This document shows, one piece after another, positions 44,849 to 53,576 of a stretch of DNA of 64,000 nt. Numbering within the stretch: the first letter of the stretch is position 1; every line of letters starts with the position of its first letter. A program made the position numbers and the translations under genes. The stretch covers positions 124,001 to 188,000 of the forward strand of contig CALNZX010000012.1 of NCBI GenBank assembly GCA_942491105.1, written 5' to 3'. Source of the stretch: JBBEAM01 sp942491105 (GTDB lineage Bacteria > Pseudomonadota > Alphaproteobacteria > Kiloniellales > DSM-21159). The notes under the pieces were generated by a model. The model made no database searches. It had not been told where the DNA came from and saw only the letters and a list, made by a program, of their open reading frames with translations.

Positions 44849-46042
44849 CTATTCCTGATCCTGCGCGCCGACCGCGGTGCCCTGGCTCAGGCGCTGCGGG
44901 TCGAGCACGACATTGCGCCGCACCACGCCGATCGGGCCCAAGCTCGGGGCGACCTGGCCGTCGACCAGGATTTCCAGGCCCCCGGCGTTCCCGGTCAGCA
45001 TGCTGAGGCCGGACTCGTCGGGGACGCGATAGACATCACCGGAGCGCAGCACCTCCGTCAGGACGAGTTGATTTTGGGCATCGCGTACCTGCACCCAGGC
45101 ATCCTGCCGGGCGCGCACGACGATCCGCACCGCGGCCTCGGCCTCGCCGAAGACTCGCCCCGTCTCTGCGCTGGCAAGCTGATCGCTCCGTGGCGCCGCC
45201 GGAATGCCGGCAGCGGAGTTCTCGGCCGCTTCGGAGGCCGCGCTTTCGGGCGCTGAGGCTTCAGGAGCTGAGGCTTCGGGCTCGGCGGCTTCGGGCTCGG
45301 CGGCCGCGGCCTGCGGCGCATCGCTCGTCGGGGCCGGCGGGGGCAACACCTCCGCCACGACCGGCGAATCCGGCGGCAAGGTCTCGACGCCCGTGGCCGG
45401 CGCAGCGGCCGGGGCCGGGGCGGACGTCTCAGCCGGCGCGGGGTCCTGCGTGGGTTCCTGTGCGGGCTGCGGCGCGGCGGGCGCCTGCGTCGCCTCGGCC
45501 GTCGCGCTCTCGCCCGTCCCGGCGAGCGGCAGGTCGGAGGTCGCTTCCTCGCCGGAGAAAAGCTCGACGAAGCTCTGGTCGCTCTGCGACAGGAAGTACC
45601 AGCCGCCATAGGCGACTCCGACCAGCAGCAGGGAAATCAGAATGATCGCGCCGCCCGGTATCTTGCCTTCGGGCTTGGGCACCGGGAACACCAGCTGGGT
45701 GCGGCGCTCCAGACCCTCGACCTCGATCTTGAAGCGGCGCACGATCTCCGTGGCGTCGAGGCCGAGATAATCGGCATAGGTGCGCACGAAGCCGACGGCA
45801 TAGGTGGCGCCGGGGAGCTCGTCGAAGCGTCCCTCTTCTATCGCCTGTAGATAGACATAACGTATCCGCAAACTATCGGATACGGATCGTAAGTCCTGGC
45901 CGTACTCCTCGCGGGCACGTTGCAGGACGATGGAAACGCTCTCCTGCGTATCCTCGTTGCTTTCCAGCCCCTGGTGGTCCGGACTCGCGGCGGTATCTTC
46001 GTGCCGTTCCAATGCGATCGCCTTATGTGTGGGCCCGAGCAT
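44849..46042 (-). CDS. RodZ-like cytoskeletal membrane protein
   Basis: The 397-residue protein has an N-terminal HTH domain (about 35-105; QRAREEYGQDLRSVSDSLRI, FDELPGATYAVGFVRTYADYLG), a membrane helix (about 131-152), a long Pro/Ala/Glu-rich linker (about 165-290, with EASAPEASAP repeats), and a C-terminal DUF4115 beta domain (RIVVRARQDAWVQVRDAQ). This layout is RodZ: the HTH face contacts MreB in the cytoplasm and the tail reaches the periplasm for rod-shape growth. It lies between ispG and ptsP. Confidence 0.8.
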   Translation of the reverse strand: MLGPTHKAIALERHEDTAASPDHQGLESNEDTQESVSIVLQRAREEYGQDLRSVSDSLRIRYVYLQAIEEGRFDELPGATYAVGFVRTYADYLGLDATEIVRRFKIEVEGLERRTQLVFPVPKPEGKIPGGAIILISLLLVGVAYGGWYFLSQSDQSFVELFSGEEATSDLPLAGTGESATAEATQAPAAPQPAQEPTQDPAPAETSAPAPAAAPATGVETLPPDSPVVAEVLPPPAPTSDAPQAAAAEPEAAEPEASAPEASAPESAASEAAENSAAGIPAAPRSDQLASAETGRVFGEAEAAVRIVVRARQDAWVQVRDAQNQLVLTEVLRSGDVYRVPDESGLSMLTGNAGGLEILVDGQVAPSLGPIGVVRRNVVLDPQRLSQGTAVGAQDQE

Positions 46043-46122
46043 CCCCGCCCCATGACTTATCGGGGCAGTGACAGCCTTGCGCTTTCAACCTTTTAGCAAA
46101 GTGCGTGGCGCAACAGCAAATG

Positions 46123-48399
46123 CTAGATAGCGATGCCGCGATCTAGCGCGTAGCCGCGCAGCTGTTCGCGCAGGCTATGATTGGCGCTGCCTTCCAGCCC
46201 CTCCATGTACGCCGTTAACGCGGCCAGGTCGAGCGAACGCAGCATGGTCTTGACCGGACCGATGCCCGACATGGGCATCGAAAGCGTTCGGAACCCGCAC
46301 CCCAGCAGGGCCATGGCATCCAGCGGATGCGCGGCCATCTCGCCGCAAATCGACAGCGCCACGCCGGCCTGCGTGGCGGCACGGGCCAGGCTGCGGAAAA
46401 AATTCAGCACCGGCGGCGACAGCGCGTCGTAGCGCCGGGCCAGCCTGGGATTGCCCCGGTCGCTGGCAAACAGGAACTGCACCAGGTCGTTGCTGCCGAC
46501 CGAGAGAAAGTCGACCTCGCGCAGCAGCGCCGGCAGCTGCCAGGCCAGGGCCGGCACCTCCAGCATGGCGCCGACCTTGAGATCCGCAGGGGGCGGACGG
46601 CCCTGCGCGCGGGTATGCGCCAGTTCCTGTTCCAGGATCCGCCGCGCGGCGGTGAACTCCGCGACCTCCGCGATCATGGGAAACATGACCCGCAGCTCGC
46701 GGCCGGCCGCGGCGGCGATCAGGGCGCGCAGCTGCTGGCGCAGCATCGCCGGCCGGTCGAGGCCGATACGGATCGCCCGCCAGCCCATGGCCGGGTTGTC
46801 GTCCTCGCCGCCATTCCAGTAGGGCAGCGCCTTATCGCCGCCGACATCGAGGGTGCGGAAGGTAATCGGCAGGCCACCGGCCATGGCGTAGACCCGCTCG
46901 TAGAAATCGCGCTGCGCCTCGACACCAGGAAAGGCCTCGCGGACCATGAAGGGAACCTCGGTTCGAAACAGCCCGATGCCCTCGGCACCGGAGTTTTCGA
47001 TCTGCGAAACGTCGATCAGCAGGCCGGCGTTCATCATCAGGCCGATGCGCGCGCCGTCGCGGGTGCGCGGTTCCAGGTCCCGGCTCGCCGCCTGCGCCGC
47101 CTTGCGCAGCTCGCGCGCCTCCATGGCCTCGCTGAAGCTGGCGCGCACGCCCTGCCGCGGCCGCAGGAAGACCTGCCCATTCTCGGCATCGGCGATCATG
47201 AAGTCGCCGGCGCGCACCTGCGACAGCAGGTCGGCGCACCGGCCGATGGTCGGGACTCCCAGCGCCCGCGCGACAATGGCGACATGCGCCGTCGGCGCGC
47301 CTTCCTCGAGCACCACCGCCCGCAGGCGGGAGCGGTCGTAGTCGAGCAGATCGGCCGGTCCCAGGCTGCGCGCGACCAGCACCATGTCGTCCGGCAGATC
47401 CTGTTCCTGCGCCGTGCCCTTGGCGCCGAGCAGCTGCTGCAGCAAGCGATTGCCCAGATCCTCGAGATCGGCGTAGCGCTCGCGGATATAGGGGTCCTTG
47501 ACCTTGGCCATGCGGTTGCGGGTTTCGGTCTGAATCTTCTGCACCGCCGCCTCGGCGGTCAGGCCGTCGCGCACGGCTTCCTCGATGCGCGCCAGCCAGC
47601 CGCGGTCGGTCGCGAACATGCGATAGGTTTCCAGGATGTCCCGGTGCTCGCCGTCTCCGCCAAGGTCCTGAATCTCGATCAGGCGCTCGAGCCGCCCGAG
47701 CATTTCATCCAGCGCCGTCTCGAGCCGCAGCACCTCCGCGCCAGGATCCTCGGCCACGATCTGGGAAATGACGATGCCGCGGTGATGGGGCACGGCGTAG
47801 CCCATGCCGATGCCGTCGTTCAGCGTGATCCCGGAAAGCCGCGCCGGCACGACGCTGGCACCCTCGCTGTGCCGGGTTTCGTCGTCGGTCAGGACGGCGG
47901 CGCTGATGATCAGCTCCGACAGCACCATGGCCACGGTTTCCAGCGCCTCGACCTCTTCCTCGCTGTAGCTGCGGGCGGTCACGTTCTGCACCACCAGCAC
48001 GCCCTGCACCCGGTTGTCGCGCAGCAGGGGCACGCCGAGCAGCGAGTGATAAATCTCCTCGCCGGTTTCCGGGCGGTAGGCGAATTCGGGATGGCTCTGC
48101 GCGTCGGCCAACGCCAGGGGCCGCGCCCGCAACGCGATATGGCCGACCAGGCCCTCGCCGAGACGCAGCCGCGTGCGATGCACCGCTTCCGGCTTCAGGC
48201 CCTTGGAGGCGTAGAGTTCCAGAACCTCGCCGGCGCGCATCAGATAGACCGAGCAAACCTCGGTCACCATGTCGCTGGCGATCATCGAGACGACCTGGTC
48301 GAGGCGCTCCTGGGTGGTGCGCTCGGTCTTCATCAGGTCTCGCAGCTCACGCAGCAAGCGGCGCGAGCCGCTCCACTCATGAGCCGAATGCCGGCTCAT
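46123..48399 (-). CDS. ptsP: Nitrogen phosphotransferase system enzyme I
   Basis: The 758-residue protein has a GAF domain (about 25-170), an N-terminal EI segment, the phospho-His domain with GAPTAHVAIVARALGVPTIG (active His about 373) and a PEP-utilising C-terminal barrel (LDVGGDKALPYW, VGSNDLVQFLFASDRGN). It takes phosphate from PEP and passes it to NPr, linking nitrogen and carbon state to transport and regulation. It starts 75 bases after lysC, matching the conserved order lysC-ptsP. Intact. Confidence 0.95.
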   Translation of the reverse strand: MSRHSAHEWSGSRRLLRELRDLMKTERTTQERLDQVVSMIASDMVTEVCSVYLMRAGEVLELYASKGLKPEAVHRTRLRLGEGLVGHIALRARPLALADAQSHPEFAYRPETGEEIYHSLLGVPLLRDNRVQGVLVVQNVTARSYSEEEVEALETVAMVLSELIISAAVLTDDETRHSEGASVVPARLSGITLNDGIGMGYAVPHHRGIVISQIVAEDPGAEVLRLETALDEMLGRLERLIEIQDLGGDGEHRDILETYRMFATDRGWLARIEEAVRDGLTAEAAVQKIQTETRNRMAKVKDPYIRERYADLEDLGNRLLQQLLGAKGTAQEQDLPDDMVLVARSLGPADLLDYDRSRLRAVVLEEGAPTAHVAIVARALGVPTIGRCADLLSQVRAGDFMIADAENGQVFLRPRQGVRASFSEAMEARELRKAAQAASRDLEPRTRDGARIGLMMNAGLLIDVSQIENSGAEGIGLFRTEVPFMVREAFPGVEAQRDFYERVYAMAGGLPITFRTLDVGGDKALPYWNGGEDDNPAMGWRAIRIGLDRPAMLRQQLRALIAAAAGRELRVMFPMIAEVAEFTAARRILEQELAHTRAQGRPPPADLKVGAMLEVPALAWQLPALLREVDFLSVGSNDLVQFLFASDRGNPRLARRYDALSPPVLNFFRSLARAATQAGVALSICGEMAAHPLDAMALLGCGFRTLSMPMSGIGPVKTMLRSLDLAALTAYMEGLEGSANHSLREQLRGYALDRGIAI

Positions 48400-48474
48400 G
48401 GCTGCCTCTCCCTCACCCCGCGGCCCAAGATCGTCATGGGCCGGTGTGCATTGCAGCGGCCCTGATACATCGCT

Positions 48475-49698
48475 CTAAGCCGCGTCGAGTCCGTAGGCGC
48501 TGTGCAAAGATCGCAGCGCAAGCTCGGTGTATTCCTCGGCCACCAGAACGGACACTTTGATCTCGGAGGTCGAGATCACTTGGATGTTGATGCCTTTTTC
48601 AGCCAGGGTCTGGAACATCTGCTGCGCCACGCCGGCATGGCTGCGCATACCCATTCCAATGACCGAGATCTTGACCACGTTGGCGTCGGCGACCAGCTCG
48701 GCAAAGCCGATCTCGCCGCGCGCCTGCTCCAGCACCTCGACGGCGCGATCCAGTTCGCCCTTGGCGACGGTAAAGGTCATATCGGTGCGGTCGGTGCCGA
48801 TCGAATTGCTCTGTACGATCATATCGACGTTGATCGCCGCGCCCGACAGCGGGCCGAACACCTTCGCCGCGACGCCCGGCTGATCGGGTACGCCGAGCAG
48901 CGTGACCTTCGCTTCGTCCCGGCTGTAGGTGACCCCGCTAACGATTGCCTGTTCCACGATTTCATCCTCGTCCACGACCAGGGTTCCGGGCAGGTCCTCG
49001 AAACTGGAGAGTACCTGCACCCGAACCCGATGCTTCATTGCCATCTCGACGGAGCGCGTCTGCAGCACCTTGGCCCCCTGCGAGGCCATTTCGAGCATTT
49101 CCTCGTAGGTGATCTTAGAGAGTTTCCGCGCCTTGGTCACAATCCTGGGGTCGCTGGTGTAGACACCGTCGACATCGGTGTAGATGTCGCAGCGCTCGGC
49201 GCCGAGCGCCGCCGCCAGCGCCACCGCCGAGGTGTCCGAGCCGCCACGGCCCAGGGTGGTAATGCGGTTGCGCTCGGGTTCCAGTCCCTGAAATCCGGCG
49301 ACCACGGCGACCTGGCCCTCGCCAAAGCGGCGCTCCAGCTCGCCGACTTCGATCCGCTCGATCCGCGCCGAACCATGGGCGGCGTTGGTGACGATCGGAA
49401 TCTGCCAGCCCTGCCAGGACCGCGCCGCGATGCCGCGCGCCTGCAGCACGATGGCGAGCAGGCCGGCGGTCACGTTTTCGCCCGAGGAGATCACCGCGTC
49501 GTATTCCCGCAGCTCGGTGATTCGCGCCGCCTTGCGGGTGTATTCGACCAGCTGATTGGTAACCCCGGCCATCGCGGACACCACGACAGCCACCTCGTTG
49601 CCCCGCTCCGTCTCGCGGGCAACGCGCTCGGCGACCTGCTGGATCCGCTCCAGATCCGCCACCGAAGTGCCACCGAATTTCATGACGATGCGCGCCAT
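48475..49698 (-). CDS. lysC: Aspartate kinase
   Basis: The 407-residue protein has the kinase domain start VMKFGGTSVADLERIQ, GRGGSDTSAVALAAALGAERC (about 163), and two ACT domains at the C-terminus (about 265-400; TLLGVPDQPGVAAKVFG and ISVIGMGMRSHAGVAQ). It phosphorylates aspartate for lysine, threonine and methionine synthesis and is usually inhibited by lysine or threonine through the ACT domains. It diverges from ubiG. Confidence 0.97.
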   Translation of the reverse strand: MARIVMKFGGTSVADLERIQQVAERVARETERGNEVAVVVSAMAGVTNQLVEYTRKAARITELREYDAVISSGENVTAGLLAIVLQARGIAARSWQGWQIPIVTNAAHGSARIERIEVGELERRFGEGQVAVVAGFQGLEPERNRITTLGRGGSDTSAVALAAALGAERCDIYTDVDGVYTSDPRIVTKARKLSKITYEEMLEMASQGAKVLQTRSVEMAMKHRVRVQVLSSFEDLPGTLVVDEDEIVEQAIVSGVTYSRDEAKVTLLGVPDQPGVAAKVFGPLSGAAINVDMIVQSNSIGTDRTDMTFTVAKGELDRAVEVLEQARGEIGFAELVADANVVKISVIGMGMRSHAGVAQQMFQTLAEKGINIQVISTSEIKVSVLVAEEYTELALRSLHSAYGLDAA

Positions 49699-49832
49699 GG
49701 CCTTGCGATCCCAGGTTTGAAATAGAATAACAGCGCAACGCCAGCGCCTTGCCGCACCCGCGCGCGCTATCCATACTCAACCCCTAAGGGCGGCGCAAGC
49801 TGCGGCCCAAGTTTTCACAGGAGAATCACGAG

Positions 49833-50600
49833 ATGAGCGCGATCGGGCGCGAAACCGAGCCGGCCGGCACCAACATCGACCCCGCCGAGGTGGCGAAATT
49901 TTCCGCCCTGGCCGCCGAGTGGTGGAACCCCAGCGGCGAGTTCCGGCCCTTGCATAGGCTCAACCCCCTGCGCTTGCGCTTTCTGCGGGACCACCTGGCC
50001 GCCCGCGCCGGCCGCGACCCGCTCGGCGAGCGGCCGCTCGCCGGCTTGAGGATCGCCGATGTCGGCTGTGGCGGCGGCTTGCTCTGCGAACCCCTGACCC
50101 GGCTGGGCGCGAGGGTCACTGGAATCGACGCGGCGCGCGAAAGCATCGCGGTGGCTGCGCTGCATGCCGAGGAAAACGGCCTGTCGATCGACTACCGCTG
50201 CGTCGACGTCGAAGACTTCGCCGCGCAGGGCAATCTCTTCGATGCCGTCATATCCATGGAGGTGGTCGAACACGTCGCCGACGTCGAGGGCTTCCTCAAC
50301 GCCTGCGCCGGCCTGGTCGCACCGGGCGGAGCCATGGCCCTGGCAACCCTCAACAGAACGCCCAAGTCCTTCGCGCTGGCGATCCTGGGCGCCGAGTACC
50401 TGCTGCGCTGGGTGCCACGCGGCACCCACGACTGGCGGCGCTTCCTCAAACCCTCGGAAATCGCCGCGATCCTGCGCCCGCAGGGGCTGGAACTCGCGGA
50501 TATCACCGGGATTACCTATAACCCATTGAACGATTCATGGCGTCTGACGCCAGAAGACCTGGGCGTCAACTACATGCTGCTGGCGGAAAAGGCCGGGTAA
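49833..50600 (+). CDS. ubiG: Ubiquinone O-methyltransferase
   Basis: The 255-residue protein has the UbiG start EVAKFSALAAEWWNPSGEFRPLHRLNP, the SAM site IADVGCGGGLLCEPLTRLGA (about 73), ISMEVVEHVADV and NRTPKSFALAILGAEYLLRW. It methylates the two ring hydroxyls in ubiquinone synthesis at the membrane. It is divergent from lysC, a conserved alphaproteobacterial arrangement, and converges with the XRE gene. Confidence 0.95.
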   Translation: MSAIGRETEPAGTNIDPAEVAKFSALAAEWWNPSGEFRPLHRLNPLRLRFLRDHLAARAGRDPLGERPLAGLRIADVGCGGGLLCEPLTRLGARVTGIDAARESIAVAALHAEENGLSIDYRCVDVEDFAAQGNLFDAVISMEVVEHVADVEGFLNACAGLVAPGGAMALATLNRTPKSFALAILGAEYLLRWVPRGTHDWRRFLKPSEIAAILRPQGLELADITGITYNPLNDSWRLTPEDLGVNYMLLAEKAG

Positions 50601-50619
50601 GCCTGCTCCACAGGGACTT

Positions 50620-50991
50620 TCAAGATCCGCGCACCTCCGCGCTGCTGCCGCGCACGCAGGCGGTGATCAGATTGAGGATCGAGTTCCTCAGGGTTTCGTC
50701 GGGAATGCTTTCGATCAAGCGTGCCCGCTCGATCGCGCGACGCGGCAGAACGTTGTCGTCCTCGTCCGTGCCGTTCTCAAGCCCTTCGAAGAAATAGGCC
50801 GTTGAAACATCCAGAACCTTGGAGATGTCCCAAAGCCGGCTGGCACCGATACGGTTGTTGCCCTTCTCGTACTTCTGAACCTGCTGAAAGCTGATTCCCA
50901 GGGCATTGCCCAAAGCTGTCTGACTCATGCCTTTAATGGCTCTGGCTTCGCGTACCCGCTTGCCGACATGAACATCTACCGGATGAGGCAT
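50620..50991 (-). CDS. XRE-family transcriptional regulator
   Basis: The 123-residue protein from ATG 50991 has a helix-turn-helix of the Cro/XRE type at residues 14-66 (VGKRVREARAIKGMSQTALGNALGISFQQVQKYE split into its helices; the recognition helix is SFQQVQKYEKGNNRI). The rest is a helical tail of the sort seen in alphaproteobacterial XRE regulators, ending in RNSILNLITACVRGSS. It is divergent from the LysR-headed gene, and the AT-rich interval between them has inverted repeats that could be operators. Target unknown. Confidence 0.8.
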   Translation of the reverse strand: MPHPVDVHVGKRVREARAIKGMSQTALGNALGISFQQVQKYEKGNNRIGASRLWDISKVLDVSTAYFFEGLENGTDEDDNVLPRRAIERARLIESIPDETLRNSILNLITACVRGSSAEVRGS

Positions 50992-51047
50992 TTTCAATTT
51001 CTCTCCCAAAAATAGATTCACTCCTGTGCATCCACTAGACTGAGTTG

Positions 51048-51121
51048 AATATTTCGCGGCGGGGGTCAATTGTCAGAATAATCCCCGAAACAAACTTTCT
51101 TTTTCGCTTTCGCGGAATATT
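51048..51121. repeat. Spaced inverted repeat in the XRE/LysR intergenic region
   Basis: AATATTTCGCG (51048-51058) and CGCGGAATATT (51111-51121) are complementary in 10 of 11 bases. The second arm runs into the palindrome at 51114. Two or more AATATT-containing operators would allow looping or cooperative binding between the two divergent promoters. Confidence 0.4.
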
Positions 51122-51151
51122 TTTTTACCTATAATGTAACAAAAATATTCC
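51114..51151 (+). promoter_or_regulatory. Long palindrome over the -10 of the LysR-headed gene
   Basis: GGAATATTTTTTTAC and GTAACAAAAATATTCC are inverted copies (one extra base) around CTATAAT, so a perfect TATAAT box (51130-51135) sits at the centre. A regulator bound here would block this promoter. The nearest ATG of the downstream gene is at 51177. A matching -35 is not clear (ctttcg at 17 bases), which fits a promoter that needs an activator. Confidence 0.55.
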
Positions 51152-51176
51152 CTTGCTGTCATCGCCATGTCACGGG

Positions 51177-52106
51177 ATGCGCGATCCGGCATTGCACTTA
51201 ACAGTAGAAAGTGCGGACCTTGTGACTCAGCCGTCTAGACATGCTGTCCTCTATGAGATGATGCGCTCCTTCGTGACCTTGGCGCATACGCTCAACCTCT
51301 CGGAGACGGTCAACACCCTCGGCGTGACCCGGCAAACCGTGCGCCGGCATATCCGCACGCTCGAAGAAGCCACGGGTAAGCGGCTGTTCGAAGTGCGCAG
51401 CCGCAGCTACGTTTTGACCAAGGATGGCGAGGAACGCCTAGCCGAAGCAGAGCGTGTGCTCGAGCGTAGCGAGGCCTGGCTGCTCGGTCATTACGTGCGC
51501 GAAAGGAAGGGGGAAAACGCCCTCGACCACGCCGTCTACAGCGACAACCGCGGCCATGATTTCCACGCCCAGCAGCACCCTCTCAGCCGCCTCTGGGTCG
51601 ATGCGCCGCCGCTCCTGCAAAAGGGGTATCAGGCCTGGGCCCAGTCTCGCTTTCAGGTAGAAAGCGAAGGAATGCAGCACGTTCACCCCTATCTGCTGCT
51701 CTACCGTCAGTTTGGCGAGGATTGGATCTGCGTCGGTATCGGCGAAAAATCCTCCTATGCCACATGGTTCGATTGGGCACAGGTCAAAAGCGCAATCGGA
51801 CGTAATGTCGCGGACTCTCCGACACAACCGGAGATTAAGAAATTCGTCGCCAACGCCTATACGCAGATCATCAACGAAGGCGGCGCCAGGCTCGACCATA
51901 TCTACGCGCAGACGCCGCACGAGAAAGGTGGAAAACCGACGCCGGTCAGCTACCAGCGCTTGCTATTGGGTTGCGCCTTTCCCGACGGCTCCCCCGTATT
52001 GGCCTCGCTGGTCGCGCGCACCTACGCCATCGAAATCCCAGGTCTGGCGCCGGAGAAAGTGCAGCGAATGCCGGCCGGTAGCCTGATGGAATTCGACATT
52101 CCCTAA
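51177..52106 (+). CDS. LysR-type HTH protein with unfamiliar C-terminal domain
   Basis: The N-terminus has a LysR-like winged helix (about residues 28-85: MMRSFVTLAHTLNLSETVN, TRQTVRRHIRTLEEATGKRLFE, YVLTKDGEERL). The C-terminal 220 residues are not the usual LysR substrate-binding fold; motifs are HPYLLLYRQFGEDWICVGIG, SSYATWFDWAQVKSAIG and ARTYAIEIPGLAPEKVQRM. ATG 51177 is chosen, but 51258/51261 would also keep the HTH intact. A short gap leads to the acyltransferase-like gene. Probable DNA-binding regulator with an unknown sensor part. Confidence 0.6.
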   Translation: MRDPALHLTVESADLVTQPSRHAVLYEMMRSFVTLAHTLNLSETVNTLGVTRQTVRRHIRTLEEATGKRLFEVRSRSYVLTKDGEERLAEAERVLERSEAWLLGHYVRERKGENALDHAVYSDNRGHDFHAQQHPLSRLWVDAPPLLQKGYQAWAQSRFQVESEGMQHVHPYLLLYRQFGEDWICVGIGEKSSYATWFDWAQVKSAIGRNVADSPTQPEIKKFVANAYTQIINEGGARLDHIYAQTPHEKGGKPTPVSYQRLLLGCAFPDGSPVLASLVARTYAIEIPGLAPEKVQRMPAGSLMEFDIP

Positions 52107-52153
52107 TATACCGATTGACGTTCATTTTTCACGGCCGCAAGAGACTGCTGGTC

Positions 52154-52169
52154 GGGTAAAAACATTTAC
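52154..52169 (+). repeat. Short palindrome before the acyltransferase-like gene
   Basis: GGTAAA-AACA-TTTACC, 46 bases before the 52216 start. It shares GTAA and TTAC half-sites with the palindrome at 51114-51151, so the same regulator might bind here. Confidence 0.3.
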
Positions 52170-52215
52170 CGGTACTCTCCGTTCCTCAAGGTAACCGAAC
52201 CAAGGAGCGAAGATC

Positions 52216-52995
52216 ATGTTACCCAAGGACCTCTATGACTCGATAAAATATGTGTCGTCGATTACGGAGATTGCGCGCGAAAGAGGTATCACTCTTGAGA
52301 TCGGATCCGATTTCGAGACCTTCCGCACGGCTCTAAAAAGCCATCCGGACATGCCTCCGATCTACCCAATGTTCGATCCGGCCTGTTCCTATGTCGACTG
52401 GACCAACGGTCTGTGGATTCTCGGAACGGATGAAAAAGGGGAGATCGTCCACACCCAGGCAATGCGCCAGATCGACATGTCGAAAACGACACTGGCCGAG
52501 CACATCCAAATGCACCGCCGCAAGTATGTGGTCCAGGGCGCGGCTATCGACCCGGATCTCTCGCTCTATTCTCCGGGGTCGCCCTGGCACAGCATCAAGG
52601 GGAATGTCTGCTATCACGGCCAGCTCTGGCTCAAAGGCGGACCCAATGGCTATCGCGGCAAGGGCATGACGACCATCCTGCCGCGCCTTGCCATGGCGCT
52701 CGGCCACATGCAGTGGTCGCCGGACTACGTCTTCGGCTTCATGACGCCCAAGGCGGCCTGCGGCGGATTGTCGGCGCGCGAAGGCTACATGCACCTGGAG
52801 CCGGGGATCTGGCGCGTACCGGGCGATCCGCAGCCCCACGAGACCTGGATGGTCTGGATGGGACGCGAAGACCTCAACCACCTGATGCGCTTCCCGGCGT
52901 CGGATCTTTACGAGAAGCTGATCGAGCAGGACCGCAGGAAACTGGAAGAGGTTCCGCGACCGGCGGTCAACGGGCGTCAGGCAGCCTATGCCTGA
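52216..52995 (+). CDS. Unknown protein with GNAT-like acyltransferase features
   Basis: The 259-residue protein starts at ATG 52216 (AAGGAG upstream). It has YRGKGMTTILPRLAMAL (about residues 147-163), which resembles the acetyl-CoA loop of GNAT enzymes, followed by FGFMTPKAACGGLSAREGY like the later strand of that fold. The N-terminal half (FETFRTALKSHPD, DPACSYVDWTNGLWILGTDE) is also reminiscent of acyltransferases. No signal peptide or helices in the membrane. It follows the LysR-headed gene on the same strand and likely belongs to it. Function not known; acyl transfer to a small molecule is a guess. Confidence 0.4.
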   Translation: MLPKDLYDSIKYVSSITEIARERGITLEIGSDFETFRTALKSHPDMPPIYPMFDPACSYVDWTNGLWILGTDEKGEIVHTQAMRQIDMSKTTLAEHIQMHRRKYVVQGAAIDPDLSLYSPGSPWHSIKGNVCYHGQLWLKGGPNGYRGKGMTTILPRLAMALGHMQWSPDYVFGFMTPKAACGGLSAREGYMHLEPGIWRVPGDPQPHETWMVWMGREDLNHLMRFPASDLYEKLIEQDRRKLEEVPRPAVNGRQAAYA

Positions 52996-53119
52996 GGCCG
53001 CCACCGCGCGGCAGGCGATTGGGGTTCGGGGAAGTGGCGCGTGGCTGCGTTGGGCAGCCCGCGCCGACTCCGATCCGGCCCTCGCGTGATGTCATCGCCG
53101 GGCGAGCGGCTGTTTAGGC

Positions 53120-53512
53120 TCAGCTATCGGGCCGCTTGCGCAGGGGCAGCTTGGCGAAGCGCACGCCTTCTTCCGCCAGTTCCACGGCTTCCTTCTCCGA
53201 GGCTTCGCCATAGATGCCGCGAGGATCGCTCTCTCCATAGTGGATGCGGCGCGCTTCCTCGGGAAACTTCTTGCCGACGTACTCGCAGTTTTCCTCGACA
53301 TAGCTCTGCAGCTTGTTCAGCGCGGCCAGGGCCTGCTCCGTCTCGCCCTTCTTGCCGACGTTCGGCGCCATGATCTGCTTTTCGATCTTTGCCGAGCCGC
53401 AGACCGGGCAGGTAACCTTGCGCAGCTTGCGCTGCTCGTCGTAAGCGGCGGAGTTCTGAAACCAGCCTTCGAAGGCATGGTCGTTGCGGCAGGTAAGATC
53501 GTAGCGAATCAT
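53120..53512 (-). CDS. DUF1178 protein
   Basis: A 130-residue protein from ATG 53512 (MIRYDLTCRNDHAFEGWF). It has paired cysteines likely for zinc: C in LTCRNDHAFE and CPVCGSAKIEKQIM (about residue 36). The remainder KKFPEEARRIHYGESDPRGIYGEA is the conserved DUF1178 core. The family is widespread in alphaproteobacteria and of unknown function. An alternative ATG four codons upstream is possible. Divergent from the methyltransferase gene at 53577. Confidence 0.85.
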   Translation of the reverse strand: MIRYDLTCRNDHAFEGWFQNSAAYDEQRKLRKVTCPVCGSAKIEKQIMAPNVGKKGETEQALAALNKLQSYVEENCEYVGKKFPEEARRIHYGESDPRGIYGEASEKEAVELAEEGVRFAKLPLRKRPDS

Positions 53513-53576
53513 GTCTGTTTCCAATGAGATAGACTAGATAATTGGCGGCATTCCGCGAAAAAAGCAAGGAGCCCTG

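Noticed and set aside
46327..48465. A 712-codon open frame opposite ptsP
   Set aside because: Antisense shadow of ptsP with His/Gln/Gly-rich sequence and no recognisable fold.
48502..49725. A 407-codon open frame opposite lysC
   Set aside because: Antisense to an unquestionable aspartate kinase gene; no domain.
53041..53373. A 110-codon plus-strand frame opposite DUF1178
   Set aside because: Arg/Ser/Pro-rich shadow of a clear minus-strand gene.
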